From positions 76,221-140,220 of the forward strand of contig DKRQ01000026.1 in assembly GCA_002472275.1 (NCBI GenBank): 64,000 nt of DNA, given 5' to 3'. Source of the DNA: Caryophanales bacterium UBA7278. GTDB taxonomy: Bacteria; Bacillota_I; Bacilli_A; RFN20; CAG-826. Below are positions 17,630 to 25,882 of the stretch, one piece after another (position 1 is the first letter of the stretch; each line of letters begins with the position of its first letter). Both the position numbers and the translations under genes were made by a program. Below the pieces are notes generated by a model. The model was not told the DNA's origin, searched no databases, and worked only from the letters and a program-made list of their open reading frames with translations.

Positions 17630-19027
17630 TCAGATCCTTAACTTCTCCGCTTCCTCATAGGCCTTCTTGGCCTCGGGGGAGATGCGACGAATCAATGCCG
17701 ATTCGTAGGTCTTGACGATAGCTAGCCCCGGAACGCTTCCGCGGCGGATGTTCTTATGCTCGGTGTACATGACTTCGCCCTCAAGTAGATTCGAGGCGAG
17801 CAAAACGAGTTCGCAGCAGGCTTCCTTTTCCTTGGGGGTGAGGTCCTTTTTGGTGGCGATCAGGTGGGCGCCTTTTTGGTCTTTGGCGTGGAACCACATC
17901 GCGTCTTTGTCGGTTTTATAGAGGAAGGAGAGGAAATCGTTCTCCTTCGAATTCTTGCCGAATAGGACCTCGAATCCGAGGATGGAGGTTTTGTAGGGAA
18001 GCAGATTCGCGTTCTTCAAAGGGGAATTCACTTCCTTTTCCTTGGGGTTGAGGCCATATTCCTCAGCGAGTTTTTCCAAAGCCGCTTCATCGCAAATAGA
18101 GAGGGTTTTTGCGAGGTTTTCGTAGGATTTGCTCTCTTCTATGGCGTTTTGCAGGTTCTTTTCGCCGAGAGCCAAAGCGGTTTTGGCTTTCTTGGCGGAT
18201 TTGAAGAAAGCCTCCGCGTTTTGAGCGTTGCTCTTCCTTTTGTCCAGGGCGATCGGGGTGCCGTAATAATCCATGGAGCCAGAGGAGGAGTCGACCGTCT
18301 CCATGTTCATATAGATGAAAGAACCGTAGTCCCCGTCTTGAAGGTGTTTCTTCGCCTTTTCAATGTCGGCCTCGATCGTCGCGATTTTGCGTTTGGAGGA
18401 TTTCCTCTTCGTGGCGATGAGGCGGTAAACGGATTGGAATTTGGTCCTTAGCCTTCTATTAGAAAGCTCCTCTTCCTTTTCTTGGCATTTGGCCATGTAG
18501 GAGGGGACGTCCAGCTCGAGCCCGCTTCTAGAAAAGAGGAAGGCTTTCTCAGGGGGGAGGTAGGCCGCCCCGCGGAAGACGGGGTGGGGGTCGGTGATGT
18601 AGGTGATCCTGAGGGAGCCTAGAATCGAAAAGGACGCGTCAGTGAGGATCAGGTTGGCCTTGGTGGGGATTAGTTCCACGATGAGGTGGAGGTCTTCCTC
18701 TTTGAAGACGTCGTTTAGGCCGCGAAGATGGAAATCGAGGATGCGGTCTTCGTTGATGGGCGAAACCGAAACGATTTCGGAGCCTCCGATCCTTTTCCGG
18801 AGTTGGGCGGCGAAAGTGGAGGAAAGCGAATTCCCTTCGCGTCCTGAGTCGGTGAGGTAGACATAGGGGTCTTGGTTATTGACCACGATGGCGAGCCGCC
18901 CTTTCCTAGAGAGGGAGAAAAGAAAAACGTCGTCGTCGTATTGGACGATCTTGGACACCCTTTCCCTGGCGATCAGGCCGTTAAGATAAGAGGCGAGTTG
19001 CTGAAGTTCTTCTGCCCTAAGTCCCAT
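17630..19027 (-). CDS. rqcH: NFACT-family ribosome quality control protein RqcH
   Basis: Rqc2/NEMF homologue of 465 residues. The NFACT-N domain carries the Asp94-Arg95 pair (INEDRILDF) needed in B. subtilis RqcH for alanine tailing. A coiled-coil middle follows (about 215-330), and the NFACT-R domain has AMWFHAKDQKGAHLIAT and EHKNIRRGSVPGL. It binds stalled 50S subunits with peptidyl-tRNA and adds alanine tails that mark the chain for degradation. It is about 100 residues shorter than the Bacillus protein, mainly in the middle. A TGA-TATAAT extended -10 ends seven bases before the ATG, so the mRNA is probably leaderless. Confidence 0.9.
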   Translation of the reverse strand: MGLRAEELQQLASYLNGLIARERVSKIVQYDDDVFLFSLSRKGRLAIVVNNQDPYVYLTDSGREGNSLSSTFAAQLRKRIGGSEIVSVSPINEDRILDFHLRGLNDVFKEEDLHLIVELIPTKANLILTDASFSILGSLRITYITDPHPVFRGAAYLPPEKAFLFSRSGLELDVPSYMAKCQEKEEELSNRRLRTKFQSVYRLIATKRKSSKRKIATIEADIEKAKKHLQDGDYGSFIYMNMETVDSSSGSMDYYGTPIALDKRKSNAQNAEAFFKSAKKAKTALALGEKNLQNAIEESKSYENLAKTLSICDEAALEKLAEEYGLNPKEKEVNSPLKNANLLPYKTSILGFEVLFGKNSKENDFLSFLYKTDKDAMWFHAKDQKGAHLIATKKDLTPKEKEACCELVLLASNLLEGEVMYTEHKNIRRGSVPGLAIVKTYESALIRRISPEAKKAYEEAEKLRI

Positions 19028-19034
19028 GGCAAGG

Positions 19035-19043
19035 ATTATATCA
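19035..19043 (-). promoter_or_regulatory. Extended -10 (TGATATAAT) of rqcH
   Basis: TGA-TATAAT on the minus strand, with seven bases (CCTTGCC) to the rqcH ATG. There is no room for a ribosome-binding site. It is back to back with the promoter of the HD gene in a 56-bp gap. Confidence 0.65.
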
Positions 19044-19048
19044 TGGCC

Positions 19049-19077
19049 TTGGAGCGAGGTTTTACCTCGTTTATAAT
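19049..19077 (+). promoter_or_regulatory. Leaderless promoter of the HD-domain gene
   Basis: TTGGAG-17-TATAAT, where the -10 box (19072-19077) is followed by exactly six bases (CCGTCT) and ATG 19084. A transcript starting at the usual place begins at or next to the A of ATG. Confidence 0.7.
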
Positions 19078-19083
19078 CCGTCT

Positions 19084-20064
19084 ATGGAAAGAAAGCGTCT
19101 GACCTATTTGCTGGAGGATGACCCCGCCTATTTGGCCGAGGCCGCGGAAAGCGGACCCCTGAGAAGACTCAAGGGAATCGGCATGAATTGCGGCGTGGAA
19201 TACACCTCTTTTCCTCGTTTTGCCTCGCTCGCCCCTTATTCGCGTTTCGAACATAGCCTCGACTGCGCGAGGATCGCCCTCCATTTCGGCGGCAACGAGG
19301 TCCAGGCTTTGGCTTGCCTTTTCCATGACGTAACCTCACCTTGCTTCGCCCATGTGGTCGACTTCCTCAATGGCGATTATCAAAAGCAAGAAAGCACCGA
19401 AAAGGGCGTTCTTAGAACCGTGAAACGCAAGGGCATCATGACCGTCCTCCGCAAATACGGCATCTCCCCATACGACGTTTCCGATTACCATCGTTTCCCC
19501 TTATGCGACAACGAGTCGCCGCGGCTAAGCTGCGACCGTCTGGAATACACCTTGTCCAACATGGTGAATTTCGGGGTGGTTCCTTTGGAAAAGGCGCAGT
19601 CTTTCTACGATGATTTGATATTTGACGTCGCAGATAACGGAGTCAGGGAAATCATCTTCCAATCCTTCATTTTGGCCAGGGAATTCGCCTTCGCGGCTTT
19701 GGAGAATTCCAAGGTTTACATTTGCGAGGAAGACCGCGGATCGATGGAGGTTTTGGCCCACGTTCTGCGGATCGCCCTTTCCAAAGGTGTCATCAACGAA
19801 AGCGATTTGATGAGCAAGGAAAACGCCCTAATTAAGAAGCTGATGTCGAACCCCGAAACCGAGATGGCGTTCACCGCCTTCACGAGTCTAAGCGCCGTCA
19901 GCGAGGATGGCACCGGCATCGCCTTGAAGGTGCCCGCCAAACTCCGCTACATCGACCCATATGTGAAGGGCAGGGGCCGCGTCAGCGAGCTTTGCCCCGA
20001 CTTCAAAAAGGCCCTCGACGAGTTCTTGGCCACCGATTTTTCGGTCACATTCCATTTGGAATAG
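19084..20064 (+). CDS. HD-domain phosphohydrolase
   Basis: A 326-residue protein with the HD metal-site pattern: SRFEHSLDCARIA (His57), then LACLFHDVTSPCFAHV (His81-Asp82). The early segment GPLRRLKGIGMNCGVEYT is typical of the SpoT/dGTPase-like HD group annotated as HD domain-containing protein. It probably hydrolyses a nucleotide or phosphoester; the substrate is unknown. The leaderless promoter leaves no leader. It sits at the head of the gmk-priA region and may be partly co-transcribed with it. Confidence 0.8.
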   Translation: MERKRLTYLLEDDPAYLAEAAESGPLRRLKGIGMNCGVEYTSFPRFASLAPYSRFEHSLDCARIALHFGGNEVQALACLFHDVTSPCFAHVVDFLNGDYQKQESTEKGVLRTVKRKGIMTVLRKYGISPYDVSDYHRFPLCDNESPRLSCDRLEYTLSNMVNFGVVPLEKAQSFYDDLIFDVADNGVREIIFQSFILAREFAFAALENSKVYICEEDRGSMEVLAHVLRIALSKGVINESDLMSKENALIKKLMSNPETEMAFTAFTSLSAVSEDGTGIALKVPAKLRYIDPYVKGRGRVSELCPDFKKALDEFLATDFSVTFHLE

Positions 20065-20068
20065 GTTC

Positions 20069-20097
20069 TTGAAAGGGGAAAGGGGACTCATTAAAAT
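20069..20097 (+). promoter_or_regulatory. Leaderless promoter of gmk
   Basis: TTGAAA-17-TAAAAT, five of six matches in both boxes, followed by six bases (CGCTAC) and ATG 20104. This is the clearest member of the leaderless set: both boxes and the spacing are near ideal, and the only purine-rich stretch (AAAGGGGA) lies some 20 bases upstream of the ATG, inside the spacer. Confidence 0.8.
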
Positions 20098-20103
20098 CGC
20101 TAC

Positions 20104-20667
20104 ATGGAAAAAGGATTGCTTATCATCCTCTCCGGCCCATCCGGTGTCGGGAAGGGGACTGTCCGAAAGAAGATACTCGAAAAGGGCGACCTGAACCTTT
20201 TCTATTCCGTCTCGATGACGACCCGCGGCATGCGCCCTGGGGAGGAAAACGGACGTGAGTATTACTTTGTAAGCAAAGAAGAATTCCAGAAGAACATCGA
20301 ATCCGGCAACCTTCTCGAATGGGCCGAATTCGTCGGCAACTATTATGGCACTCCCAAAGACAAGGTCGAGGAAATGAGGGAACAAGGCAAGGATGTGCTC
20401 CTTGAAATCGAGGTGAAGGGCACGATGACCGTCCTTTCTAAATGCCCCGACGCGATCTCCATTTTCCTCGTTCCGCCTAGCCTCGAGGCCCTTGAATCCC
20501 GCATCAGGGGCCGTTCCACCGAGACCGAGGAAGTCATCCAGCAACGCTTGGCTGAAGCCAAATCCGAACTTCCCATGCAAAGCAAATACGGCCACGTGGT
20601 CGTAAACGACGACCTCGACAGGGCGGCGGACGAAATCAGGGAAATCATCCTTTCCGCACGCAAATAA
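20104..20667 (+). CDS. gmk: Guanylate kinase
   Basis: 187 residues, the usual length. The P-loop GPSGVGKGT (11-19), the GMP-binding segment TTRGMRPGEENGREYYFVS and the lid region SRIRGRSTETEEVIQQRL identify ATP:GMP phosphotransferase. In most Firmicutes rpoZ and coaBC follow gmk; here priA follows directly after 27 bases with its own -10. Confidence 0.96.
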   Translation: MEKGLLIILSGPSGVGKGTVRKKILEKGDLNLFYSVSMTTRGMRPGEENGREYYFVSKEEFQKNIESGNLLEWAEFVGNYYGTPKDKVEEMREQGKDVLLEIEVKGTMTVLSKCPDAISIFLVPPSLEALESRIRGRSTETEEVIQQRLAEAKSELPMQSKYGHVVVNDDLDRAADEIREIILSARK

Positions 20668-20679
20668 ACCCCGATAACT

Positions 20680-20688
20680 TGATATAAT
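20680..20688 (+). promoter_or_regulatory. Extended -10 (TGATATAAT) of priA
   Basis: The extended -10 TGA-TATAAT is followed by six bases (CAAATC) and the GTG start of priA. The -35 region is poor, which an extended -10 can compensate. Confidence 0.6.
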
Positions 20689-20694
20689 CAAATC

Positions 20695-22893
20695 GTGCAG
20701 GTTCTTTCGGTTTTGATTCAACACGCGAAGACTTCTTTGGACCGCGTTTTCACTTACCTAAATCCCACCCCCGAGAAAGTCGTGCCCGGTTGCCGCGTTT
20801 TGGTGCGTTTCAACAACCAGCTTCTGATGGCCTACGTCACGGCGGTTGGAGAGACCGAACTCTCGATGGAGGAGTTCTCCAGTGTGAACGGATTTGCCGC
20901 TCGCCCAATCGAAAGGATCGTCGATACCGAACCCCTTCTTTCCCAAGAACTCATGGACCTCGTCGACGAGGTTTCTGATTACTATCTCTGCCCTAGGATC
21001 AGCGTCCTGCAAACGATGCTGCCCCAATCCCTAAAGCCATCTTATTCTTCCCTCCATGGCCCGAAAATCGCCTATGAGGATTGGGTGGAACTCCTCGACG
21101 CCAACGAGGAAGGGCTCACCGCAAAACAAAAGGAAATCATCCGATATTTAGCGCAAAACTCCCCAATTTTGAAAAAAGAAGCCGGTTCCGCCGCCATTTT
21201 GAAGACTTTGGCAGGCAAGGGAAAAATCCGCTTCTTCAAAAAGGAAAAGGTTCGTTATCAGATTCCCGAAAACGAAAAGGAGAGGGAACCTAAGGAACTA
21301 AGCCAAGACCAGCTTGCCGCGGTGAAATCCATCTACGAATCAAAGAAGAGGGTCGTCCTCCTCCAAGGGGTCACTGGCTCAGGCAAGACCGAGGTTTACC
21401 TAAAGCTCTCCGAGAAATACCTATCCGAAGGGAAGAACATTTTGATGCTCGTCCCCGAAATCTCCCTCACCCCGGTTATGGTCGAGTATTTCTCCTCCCG
21501 CTTCAAAGGGGAAGTCGCGATTCTCCATAGTGGGCTTACCCCCGCCGAGAAATATGACGAATACCGCCGCATCGCCCGCGGCGAGGCCAGGGTTGTGGTA
21601 GGGGCCCGTTCCGCGGTTTTCGCCCCGCTAGACAACATCGGCCTCATCATCCTCGACGAGGAACACGTTGAATCCTACAAGCAGGACTCCTTGCCTTTCT
21701 ATCACGCCAGGGAAGTCGCCATCATGAGGGCCAACCGCCACGAGGCCAAGGTCGTTTTGGGGTCGGCTACGCCTTCTTTCGAAACCAAAGCCCGAGCGAT
21801 GAGAGGCGTCTATGGCTTGGCTTTGCTGCCTCATCGCGTCAACAAGCAGATTCTCCCCGTCACCAGGATTCTAGATTTGACCAACCGCGCGGCCATGATG
21901 CCTAACGACAGGGTGTTCTCCAAACCCCTTATCCAAGCCATCAAAAGTCGTTTAGAGAAGAAGGAGCAAGTCATCCTCCTTCTTAATAGAAGAGGTTATT
22001 CCTCTTTGGTCGCTTGTTCCGCCTGCGGCCATAACTTCACTTGCCCGACTTGCCATGGCAATCTCACTTACCACAAAGAGGACTCGATGCTAAAGTGCCA
22101 TCATTGCGGCTACGTCGAGGAATACCCCGAGACTTGCCCCGAATGCGGAAGCGATCGAATCCAAAGGATCGGGTTCGGAACCGAAAGGGCGGTCAAGGTT
22201 CTGAGCGAATACTTCCCCGACGCAAGGATCGGGCGCCTTGATTCGGATGTGGGCAAAGCCAAAAACAACATCGCCAAGACGCTGAGAAGCTTTAGAAACA
22301 AGGAGTTCGATGTTTTGGTCGGAACCCAGATGATCGCCAAGGGTCACGATTTCCCCGACGTGACGCTTGTGGGGGTGCTCCTTGCCGACATCGGGCTTTC
22401 GCTCGCGAGTTATCGCGCCGCGGAATCGACCTTCGAACTCATCACCCAAGCCGTCGGAAGAAGCGGCAGGGGCGAAAAGCAAGGCGAGGCGCTCATCCAA
22501 GCCTACAACTGCCGCCACTATGCGATTACCTATGGGGCCAAGCAGGATTACGAAGGTTTTTTCCTAAAGGAAATGCAACAAAGGAAGATCTCCGGTTACC
22601 CGCCATACAATTACTTGATCGCCGCCTATTTCTCCAGCAAGAGCGAGGAGAAATGCATCGAGGCGAGCTATGAGGTGAAAACGGAAATCGAGCGCCGCTA
22701 TGAAGGCAAGGCGACCGCGATCGGACCGGTTTCTCCCTATTACGAATTCGTGGGCGAATCCCATCGCCGCGTCGTCATCGTGAAGACCAAAAACCCCGCA
22801 GAAATCAAACCATTTTTGCGCGAGCTCGGACAAAAGCTTTCCGGGAAAAACGGCGTCGATATCATTTATGATGTCGACCCCCTCGATTACTGA
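20695..22893 (+). CDS. priA: Primosomal protein N' (replication restart helicase PriA)
   Basis: 732 residues with a GTG start. The N-terminal 3'-DNA-binding domain is followed by a superfamily 2 helicase: Walker A LLQGVTGSGKTEVYL, DEAH-type box ILDEEH, and GSATPSFET. Eight Cys residues in CSACGHNFTCPTCHG and CHHCGYVEEYPETCPECGS form the two zinc sites. The C-terminal helicase motifs include GTQMIAKGHDFPDV and QAVGRSGRG. It reloads the replicative helicase at stalled forks. Confidence 0.95.
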   Translation: MQVLSVLIQHAKTSLDRVFTYLNPTPEKVVPGCRVLVRFNNQLLMAYVTAVGETELSMEEFSSVNGFAARPIERIVDTEPLLSQELMDLVDEVSDYYLCPRISVLQTMLPQSLKPSYSSLHGPKIAYEDWVELLDANEEGLTAKQKEIIRYLAQNSPILKKEAGSAAILKTLAGKGKIRFFKKEKVRYQIPENEKEREPKELSQDQLAAVKSIYESKKRVVLLQGVTGSGKTEVYLKLSEKYLSEGKNILMLVPEISLTPVMVEYFSSRFKGEVAILHSGLTPAEKYDEYRRIARGEARVVVGARSAVFAPLDNIGLIILDEEHVESYKQDSLPFYHAREVAIMRANRHEAKVVLGSATPSFETKARAMRGVYGLALLPHRVNKQILPVTRILDLTNRAAMMPNDRVFSKPLIQAIKSRLEKKEQVILLLNRRGYSSLVACSACGHNFTCPTCHGNLTYHKEDSMLKCHHCGYVEEYPETCPECGSDRIQRIGFGTERAVKVLSEYFPDARIGRLDSDVGKAKNNIAKTLRSFRNKEFDVLVGTQMIAKGHDFPDVTLVGVLLADIGLSLASYRAAESTFELITQAVGRSGRGEKQGEALIQAYNCRHYAITYGAKQDYEGFFLKEMQQRKISGYPPYNYLIAAYFSSKSEEKCIEASYEVKTEIERRYEGKATAIGPVSPYYEFVGESHRRVVIVKTKNPAEIKPFLRELGQKLSGKNGVDIIYDVDPLDY

Positions 22894-22900
22894 ATGGGCC

Positions 22901-22917
22901 TGTGATAAAATATCACA
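22901..22917 (+). promoter_or_regulatory. Perfect palindrome containing an extended -10
   Basis: TGTGATAAAATATCACA is a perfect dyad (7-bp arms, AAA centre). Its middle reads TGA-TAAAAT, an extended -10 for the next gene, whose start lies 28 bases downstream of that box. A protein bound here would cover the promoter. The half sites are CRP/FNR-like (TGTGA/TCACA), but the spacing is seven rather than six. Confidence 0.55.
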
Positions 22918-22938
22918 ACCTTCTTAAGGAGGGTTTCT

Positions 22939-23472
22939 ATGATCACCATTTCCGTTTTGGGCCTTGACCAGTTCGTGGTCGGCCACTATTCCAAAGTCCA
23001 CACGGGCAACATCGCCCAGCTTTTGGAAGCAGACGAGGACCTCGTCAATTTCTACGCGCCGAACTCCATGGTGTTCCACAAAGGCGTCGAACAAACGAGC
23101 TGGAACACGATCGTCATCGTGCGCGCGCCCTTTAAGTATCAGGCCTTTGAAAAGGAGTTGGCCGACTACCTCCTCAAGACCCTCTCCGATTTCTCAATCA
23201 ACATCGATCTGACCTTCCAATATTTCGAGGAAGGACGCCGCTACGAGAAGATCAACAGCGAATATCCCCGCTATATCGCCGAGAGCAACCTCGACAAAGG
23301 CGAGGAGGACGTGCCCTTTGAATTCGGGGAAGAACCCGACGAGATGGAAGGCGACGTCACCTGCGACTGCGGGCACGACCACCATCACGACGAGGAAGAA
23401 GTCTTCACCGGCAACGCTTTCGAAGGATTCGAAGAAGCGATGGCCGAAGCCGAGAAAAAACGTTCCAAATAA
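22939..23472 (+). CDS. Conserved small protein, possibly tautomerase-like (DUF1904-type), with metal-binding tail
   Basis: 177 residues. The first 110 (start MITISVLGLDQFVVGHYSK, then MVFHKGVEQTSWNTIVIV and a beta strand ending LTFQYFEEGRRYEK) have the beta-alpha-beta pattern of small tautomerase-like proteins such as DUF1904; this is tentative. The tail is acidic and contains CDCGHDHHHDEEE, a likely Zn/Ni/Cu-binding cluster, followed by a short helix. It has a strong TTAAGGAGGG ribosome-binding site and a palindromic promoter. It lies where def/fmt are in other Firmicutes. Function unknown; metal storage or sensing is a guess from the tail. Confidence 0.55.
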   Translation: MITISVLGLDQFVVGHYSKVHTGNIAQLLEADEDLVNFYAPNSMVFHKGVEQTSWNTIVIVRAPFKYQAFEKELADYLLKTLSDFSINIDLTFQYFEEGRRYEKINSEYPRYIAESNLDKGEEDVPFEFGEEPDEMEGDVTCDCGHDHHHDEEEVFTGNAFEGFEEAMAEAEKKRSK

Positions 23473-23481
23473 GGAGGCAAC

Positions 23482-24822
23482 ATGAAACAACTCGATCTCT
23501 CATTGGAAATCCTCACCGAGGTCCTCGAACGAAAGAAGACCTTCGCCGTTGCCCTTAAGGACAAATTCAAAAACGACCTCGAGATCCGTCCTTTGCGCGC
23601 GGATGTCGCGGGCCTAGTCGGATGCGAACTCCGTCATCACCTCCTTTTCTCCTATCTAACCAAGGAACTAGAAGGCTATGAGGAAAAGGATAGGCTCGTC
23701 CTCTCCCTGGTCTTGGCCAACGATTACTATTTCCGCCATTTCTCCCCCGAGGATATGGAAGCGGCCGCCAAAGACTACCTAAGCGAGGAGAAACTTCTCC
23801 GCGCCAGGCCTTTGCTCGACGCCGCCTCTAGCGAAGAGCACATCCCCGAAAGCGTCTCCCGCTCCTCGGCCCAATACCTCTCCCTCCGTTATAACACCCC
23901 GGAATGGGTTCTTAAGATCTTCAAGCATTTCGGCTTCGGTGATTGCCTGAAGACCCTAAAAAGATTCGGCAGACCCCCGGTGACGACCCTTCGCGTCAGG
24001 GAAAGCGAGATCTCCTCGAAGTCCCTTCTGGAGAACCCCGACTATGTCGCGACCGAAGTCGAATCGGTTTTGGCCTACCATGGCAAGACCCCGCTACGCA
24101 AAGTCCCCGCCTTCCAAGAGGAGAAGGTCTTCTTGGAGAAGCCCCTCACCAAGAAAATCATCGAAGAGCATCTGATCGCCGAACCCTGCGAATTGCTCCT
24201 ATATAACGGCAACGCCGATTCCTCCTTGGAAAAGGAAATCATCGAAACCTACGGCGAGAAGATCGGAATCAACCTCGCCACGCCGAATGTCGACGCCAAG
24301 CTCGACGTGAGCCGCCTCATCAAATCCAAAGGGCTCCATAACGTCAATTTCTTCTCGGCGCCCGACCCGCTTTCGATGGAGGCCTCCATCTCCAGGATGC
24401 AGGATCTCGTCATCGCCGCGCCCGATTCGACGAACTTCGATTTGATCCCGGCTTCCCCGGATTATCTGATCTGCTATGACCGCGACAAAATGGATGCCCT
24501 CTTCGAACAGGAGAAAAACGTCCTCGAAGGCGCCGCCAAATACGTCTCCGAATCCGGCAAACTCGTCTACATCATCTACACCATCTCCAAAAAGGAAGGG
24601 CCGATGCGCATCTCCGAATTCCTCAAGGTGCATCCCGAATTCCATTTGGAGAGCCATCGTCAGTATTTCCCCTTCCAGGAACACATGACCGCGGCCTACG
24701 TCGCCGTGCTGCAAAAAGGGGAGAAGGAATTGACCGTCGCCCCCACCTTAGGGGAACTGGGCGCGATCTCTTCCGTCTGCTCTTGCAGCCAAGCCTCATC
24801 CAGCGAGGCAATGGGGGACTAA
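23482..24822 (+). CDS. RsmB/Sun-family protein without catalytic residues (pseudoenzyme)
   Basis: Of the 446 residues, the N-terminal 150 match the NusB-like domain of 16S rRNA m5C967 methyltransferase RsmB, the middle TTLRVRESEISSKSLLENP its RNA-binding part, and the C-terminal half its Rossmann fold. The key motifs are altered: the SAM loop (normally DLCAAPGGK) reads LLLYNGNADSS, the PCS motif reads APDSTNF and the catalytic TCT motif reads YIIYTI. Both cysteines needed for m5C transfer are gone, yet the fold and the end (VLEGAAKYVSESGKLV) are kept without frameshift. The locus position equals rsmB in Firmicutes. It probably acts as an rRNA-binding or assembly factor. Confidence 0.78.
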   Translation: MKQLDLSLEILTEVLERKKTFAVALKDKFKNDLEIRPLRADVAGLVGCELRHHLLFSYLTKELEGYEEKDRLVLSLVLANDYYFRHFSPEDMEAAAKDYLSEEKLLRARPLLDAASSEEHIPESVSRSSAQYLSLRYNTPEWVLKIFKHFGFGDCLKTLKRFGRPPVTTLRVRESEISSKSLLENPDYVATEVESVLAYHGKTPLRKVPAFQEEKVFLEKPLTKKIIEEHLIAEPCELLLYNGNADSSLEKEIIETYGEKIGINLATPNVDAKLDVSRLIKSKGLHNVNFFSAPDPLSMEASISRMQDLVIAAPDSTNFDLIPASPDYLICYDRDKMDALFEQEKNVLEGAAKYVSESGKLVYIIYTISKKEGPMRISEFLKVHPEFHLESHRQYFPFQEHMTAAYVAVLQKGEKELTVAPTLGELGAISSVCSCSQASSSEAMGD

Positions 24823-24823
24823 G

Positions 24824-25882
24824 ATGCCGAAGAACTTATTCGGCTACACTCTTCCGGCCCTAACGGAGGAAATGGTTTCGCTTGGAGAAAGCAAATACCG
24901 CTCCAAGCAGCTTTTCTCGTGGATTTACCAAAAGAGGGTCTTCGATTTCGATGCGATGACCGATATCTCCAAATCCTTCCGCGAGGTTTTGAAGCGCGAC
25001 TATTGCCTCGACCTCCCCAAGATCGTCACCAAACAGGAATCCGAGGACGGGACCGTCAAACTCCTCCTCGAAATGGAAGACGGGGCCAAGGTCGAAACCG
25101 TCTTGATGCCCTATGACTATGGCGATTCCATCTGCGTCTCCAGCCAAGTCGGATGCAACATGGGCTGCCGATTCTGCGCTTCGGGCATCCTCAAAAAGGA
25201 CCGCAACCTAACCGCCGCCGAAATCATGGGGCAGGTCATGGTGATGAACGGCATCCTCGCGCCTTTAGGCCGCACGATCACCCACGTGGTCGTGATGGGG
25301 ACCGGCGAACCCTTCGATAACTACGATAACGTCATTTCCTTCGTCAAAACCGTCAACGAGCAATTCGGCCTCGCCGTGGGGGCCAGACACATCACCGTCT
25401 CCACCTGCGGGCTTTGCCCGGGTATCCGCAAATACGGGAAAGAAGGCCTTCAGATCAACCTCGCGATTTCTTTGCACGCGCCTAATGACGAAGTGCGCAA
25501 ACAAATCATGCCCGTTTCGGGCGCCTACCCGATGCCCGAGCTCATGGACGCGATTCGCGAATACCAAAAAGACGCCGGCAGAAGGGTCACCTTCGAATAC
25601 ATCATGCTCAAGGGACTTAACGATTCTCTCGCCCAAGCCAACGAGCTCGCCGACCTCATCCACGACAACGAGATATTCGCCTACGTCAACCTGATCCCCT
25701 ATAACGAGGTGAAGGAGAAGCCTTATAAGAGAACCGAATACCCCGCCATCAAGGCGTTTTCGGACGTTCTTATGAAACGTGGCATCAATTCAACCGTTAG
25801 GAAAGAATTCGGTGGCGACATCGACGCCGCCTGCGGTCAGCTTCGCGTCAAATACGTGAAAGGAGGGAACCATGCCTCCTAA
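24824..25882 (+). CDS. rlmN: 23S rRNA/tRNA adenine-C2 methyltransferase RlmN
   Basis: A radical SAM enzyme of 352 residues. The CxxxCxxC cluster site is CNMGCRFC (Cys111, 115, 118) and the second catalytic Cys is in DAACGQLR (about 337). Motifs MGTGEPFDNYDNV and ISLHAPNDEVR are family signatures. It methylates C2 of A2503 in 23S rRNA and A37 in some tRNAs. It starts one base after the RsmB-like stop and overlaps the PP2C gene by 11 bases. Confidence 0.96.
   Translation: MPKNLFGYTLPALTEEMVSLGESKYRSKQLFSWIYQKRVFDFDAMTDISKSFREVLKRDYCLDLPKIVTKQESEDGTVKLLLEMEDGAKVETVLMPYDYGDSICVSSQVGCNMGCRFCASGILKKDRNLTAAEIMGQVMVMNGILAPLGRTITHVVVMGTGEPFDNYDNVISFVKTVNEQFGLAVGARHITVSTCGLCPGIRKYGKEGLQINLAISLHAPNDEVRKQIMPVSGAYPMPELMDAIREYQKDAGRRVTFEYIMLKGLNDSLAQANELADLIHDNEIFAYVNLIPYNEVKEKPYKRTEYPAIKAFSDVLMKRGINSTVRKEFGGDIDAACGQLRVKYVKGGNHAS

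Noticed and set aside
23482..24822. Treating the RsmB-like gene as a broken pseudogene
   Set aside because: There is no stop or frameshift, codon use is normal and the fold-defining parts are kept; only catalytic residues are replaced.
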